The translations under genes were made by a program, and so were the position numbers. Below are positions 4,965-5,740 of a stretch of 5,740 bases of DNA, in pieces; the first letter of the stretch is position 1, and each line of letters starts with the position of its first letter. This stretch comes from Cytophagales bacterium. GTDB lineage: Bacteria > Bacteroidota > Bacteroidia > Cytophagales > JAAEPT01. The DNA is taken from contig WTJX01000331.1 of NCBI GenBank assembly GCA_011524675.1, forward strand, positions 1 to 5,740, written 5' to 3'. The notes under the pieces were generated by a model. That model searched no databases. It had not been told where the DNA came from and was given only the letters and a program-made list of their open reading frames with translations.

Positions 4965-5740
4965 TCATTTATTGTCTTCTTTTATCATCAAAAAATTAGC
5001 CACAAACTGGAAAGCAACAAAGCCAACAAGAAAAGCAATGGAAAAGTCTGTTTCCAAATAGCCTGTGAGGTAGGTTACTCCTACGGCTAATAATCCTACT
5101 ATTCCCAATACAGCAGTATAAATAACTAGTAAATATTTAAATTTGGTAGGCTTTAGCATAGACCCTAGTGGTAAGGTCATGGCTAATCCAAAAATACCTG
5201 CAGACAAGAGGTAGTTTTGTTTGACAACGAAATAACTCACAAAGCTGATGATGCTAAAGAGTAGACTTACCCCCACAAAGTTTGAGCTTTTACGTTCTTT
5301 TTTGGTGAGTAAATGCTTACCGTATTTGTTCAAACGAAAAGCTAAATTACTAAATGGACCAATGAGCCATGAAGATAAAGCTATCGCAGCTAGGGTGTAG
5401 ATGAGCGGTGATAAGTAGGGCGCTAGTAAAGGGTTGCTTCTAGCTAGAGAACTTATAAAATTGTTTATCAAATAAAACCCTATGATGACTGCCCATTGAT
5501 ATTTTTGGCTAAGGTTCCCTATCCAAAAGGTATATTTTAAAAATAGACGGTAAAGCAAATATTTTGCTTTGAGGGCTTCTACCATTCCTGCTCGTGCAAT
5601 GTCTGAATTTGGATTTATTTTAAGTGCCTCTTTGAAATGACTTAAAGCCTTTTTCTTATCTCCTTTTTCTAATAGATTCCATCCAAAATTTGCATGTGTA
5701 TAGGCGTTGTTTGGGTTTTCCTTTAGGGCATCTTGTATGG
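4965..5740 (-). CDS. TPR protein with C-terminal six-helix membrane domain (5' end beyond right edge)
   Basis: The frame is open to the window edge, giving 257 visible residues; the N-terminus is missing. Residues 1-51 are TPR sequence. The end of one repeat (IQDALKENPNN) is followed by a complete 34-residue repeat starting AYTHANFGWNLL, with the consensus G8, A20, F24, A27 and P32 all in place (KKALSHFKEALKINP). A linker helix, ALKAKYLLYRLFLKY, leads into a membrane domain with about six hydrophobic segments (roughly 82-99, 107-129, 154-172, 176-195, 201-223 and 232-251). The loop FRLNKYGKHLLTKKERKSSN (134-153) is strongly basic and so probably cytoplasmic. The Met at 5583-5585 is in-frame but falls inside the conserved repeat region, so it is not the true start. 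TPRs mediate protein-protein contacts; a membrane-anchored scaffold is inferred, partner unknown. It is on the same strand as, and 212 bp upstream of, the TerB-like gene, possibly co-transcribed. It ends in TGA with no clear terminator behind it. Confidence 0.85.
   Translation of the reverse strand, partial: IQDALKENPNNAYTHANFGWNLLEKGDKKKALSHFKEALKINPNSDIARAGMVEALKAKYLLYRLFLKYTFWIGNLSQKYQWAVIIGFYLINNFISSLARSNPLLAPYLSPLIYTLAAIALSSWLIGPFSNLAFRLNKYGKHLLTKKERKSSNFVGVSLLFSIISFVSYFVVKQNYLLSAGIFGLAMTLPLGSMLKPTKFKYLLVIYTAVLGIVGLLAVGVTYLTGYLETDFSIAFLVGFVAFQFVANFLMIKEDNK

Overview
The window looks like a piece of a chromosome from the Bacteroidota, probably a Cytophagia-type marine or gliding bacterium; the genus cannot be fixed from the sequence. 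Three things point there. The ribosomal proteins S12 and S7 are of Bacteroidota type. A textbook Bacteroidota sigma promoter (TTTG, 21-bp spacer, TACCTTTG) lies in front of rpsL. No start codon in the window is preceded by a clear Shine-Dalgarno sequence. The DNA is AT-rich, least so in the ribosomal genes.

Left end (1-682, minus strand): the head of the str operon, with promoter, rpsL (S12) and the first 74 codons of rpsG (S7), which runs off the left edge. Between the promoter and the next gene (683-1004) there is only a short broken-looking reading frame (744-953). It lies in the same frame as, and just downstream of, a large membrane-protein gene (1005-2396, minus). That 463-residue protein is very rich in Phe, Ile and Leu, has about 10-13 hydrophobic segments, and matches no family I recognise.

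Centre (2617-3921, plus): a 434-residue SPFH/band-7 protein with two N-terminal membrane segments and a long charged coiled coil, divergently arranged from the membrane gene. It is followed by about 400 bp with no convincing gene. This stretch holds two copies of a ~43-bp module (3957-4000 and 4225-4267), each preceded by short degenerate repeats. It ends in a strong hairpin terminator (4330-4364) that serves both strands.

Right end (minus strand): a TerB-like protein (4363-4752), a 212-bp gap with an unusual 71-bp inverted-repeat element and a 28-bp near-palindrome, and a TPR plus six-helix membrane protein (4965 to beyond 5740). The TPR gene's frame is open past the right edge, so its N-terminus is missing; the Met at 5585 is internal.

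The genes do not form one pathway. rpsL-rpsG is a true operon. The SPFH and TerB-like genes converge on a shared terminator. The TPR gene could be co-transcribed with the TerB-like gene across the inverted-repeat element. I see no defence island, CRISPR array, transposase or biosynthetic cluster. The least explained items are the orphan membrane protein, the duplicated module behind the SPFH gene, and the small inverted-repeat element in front of the TerB-like gene.
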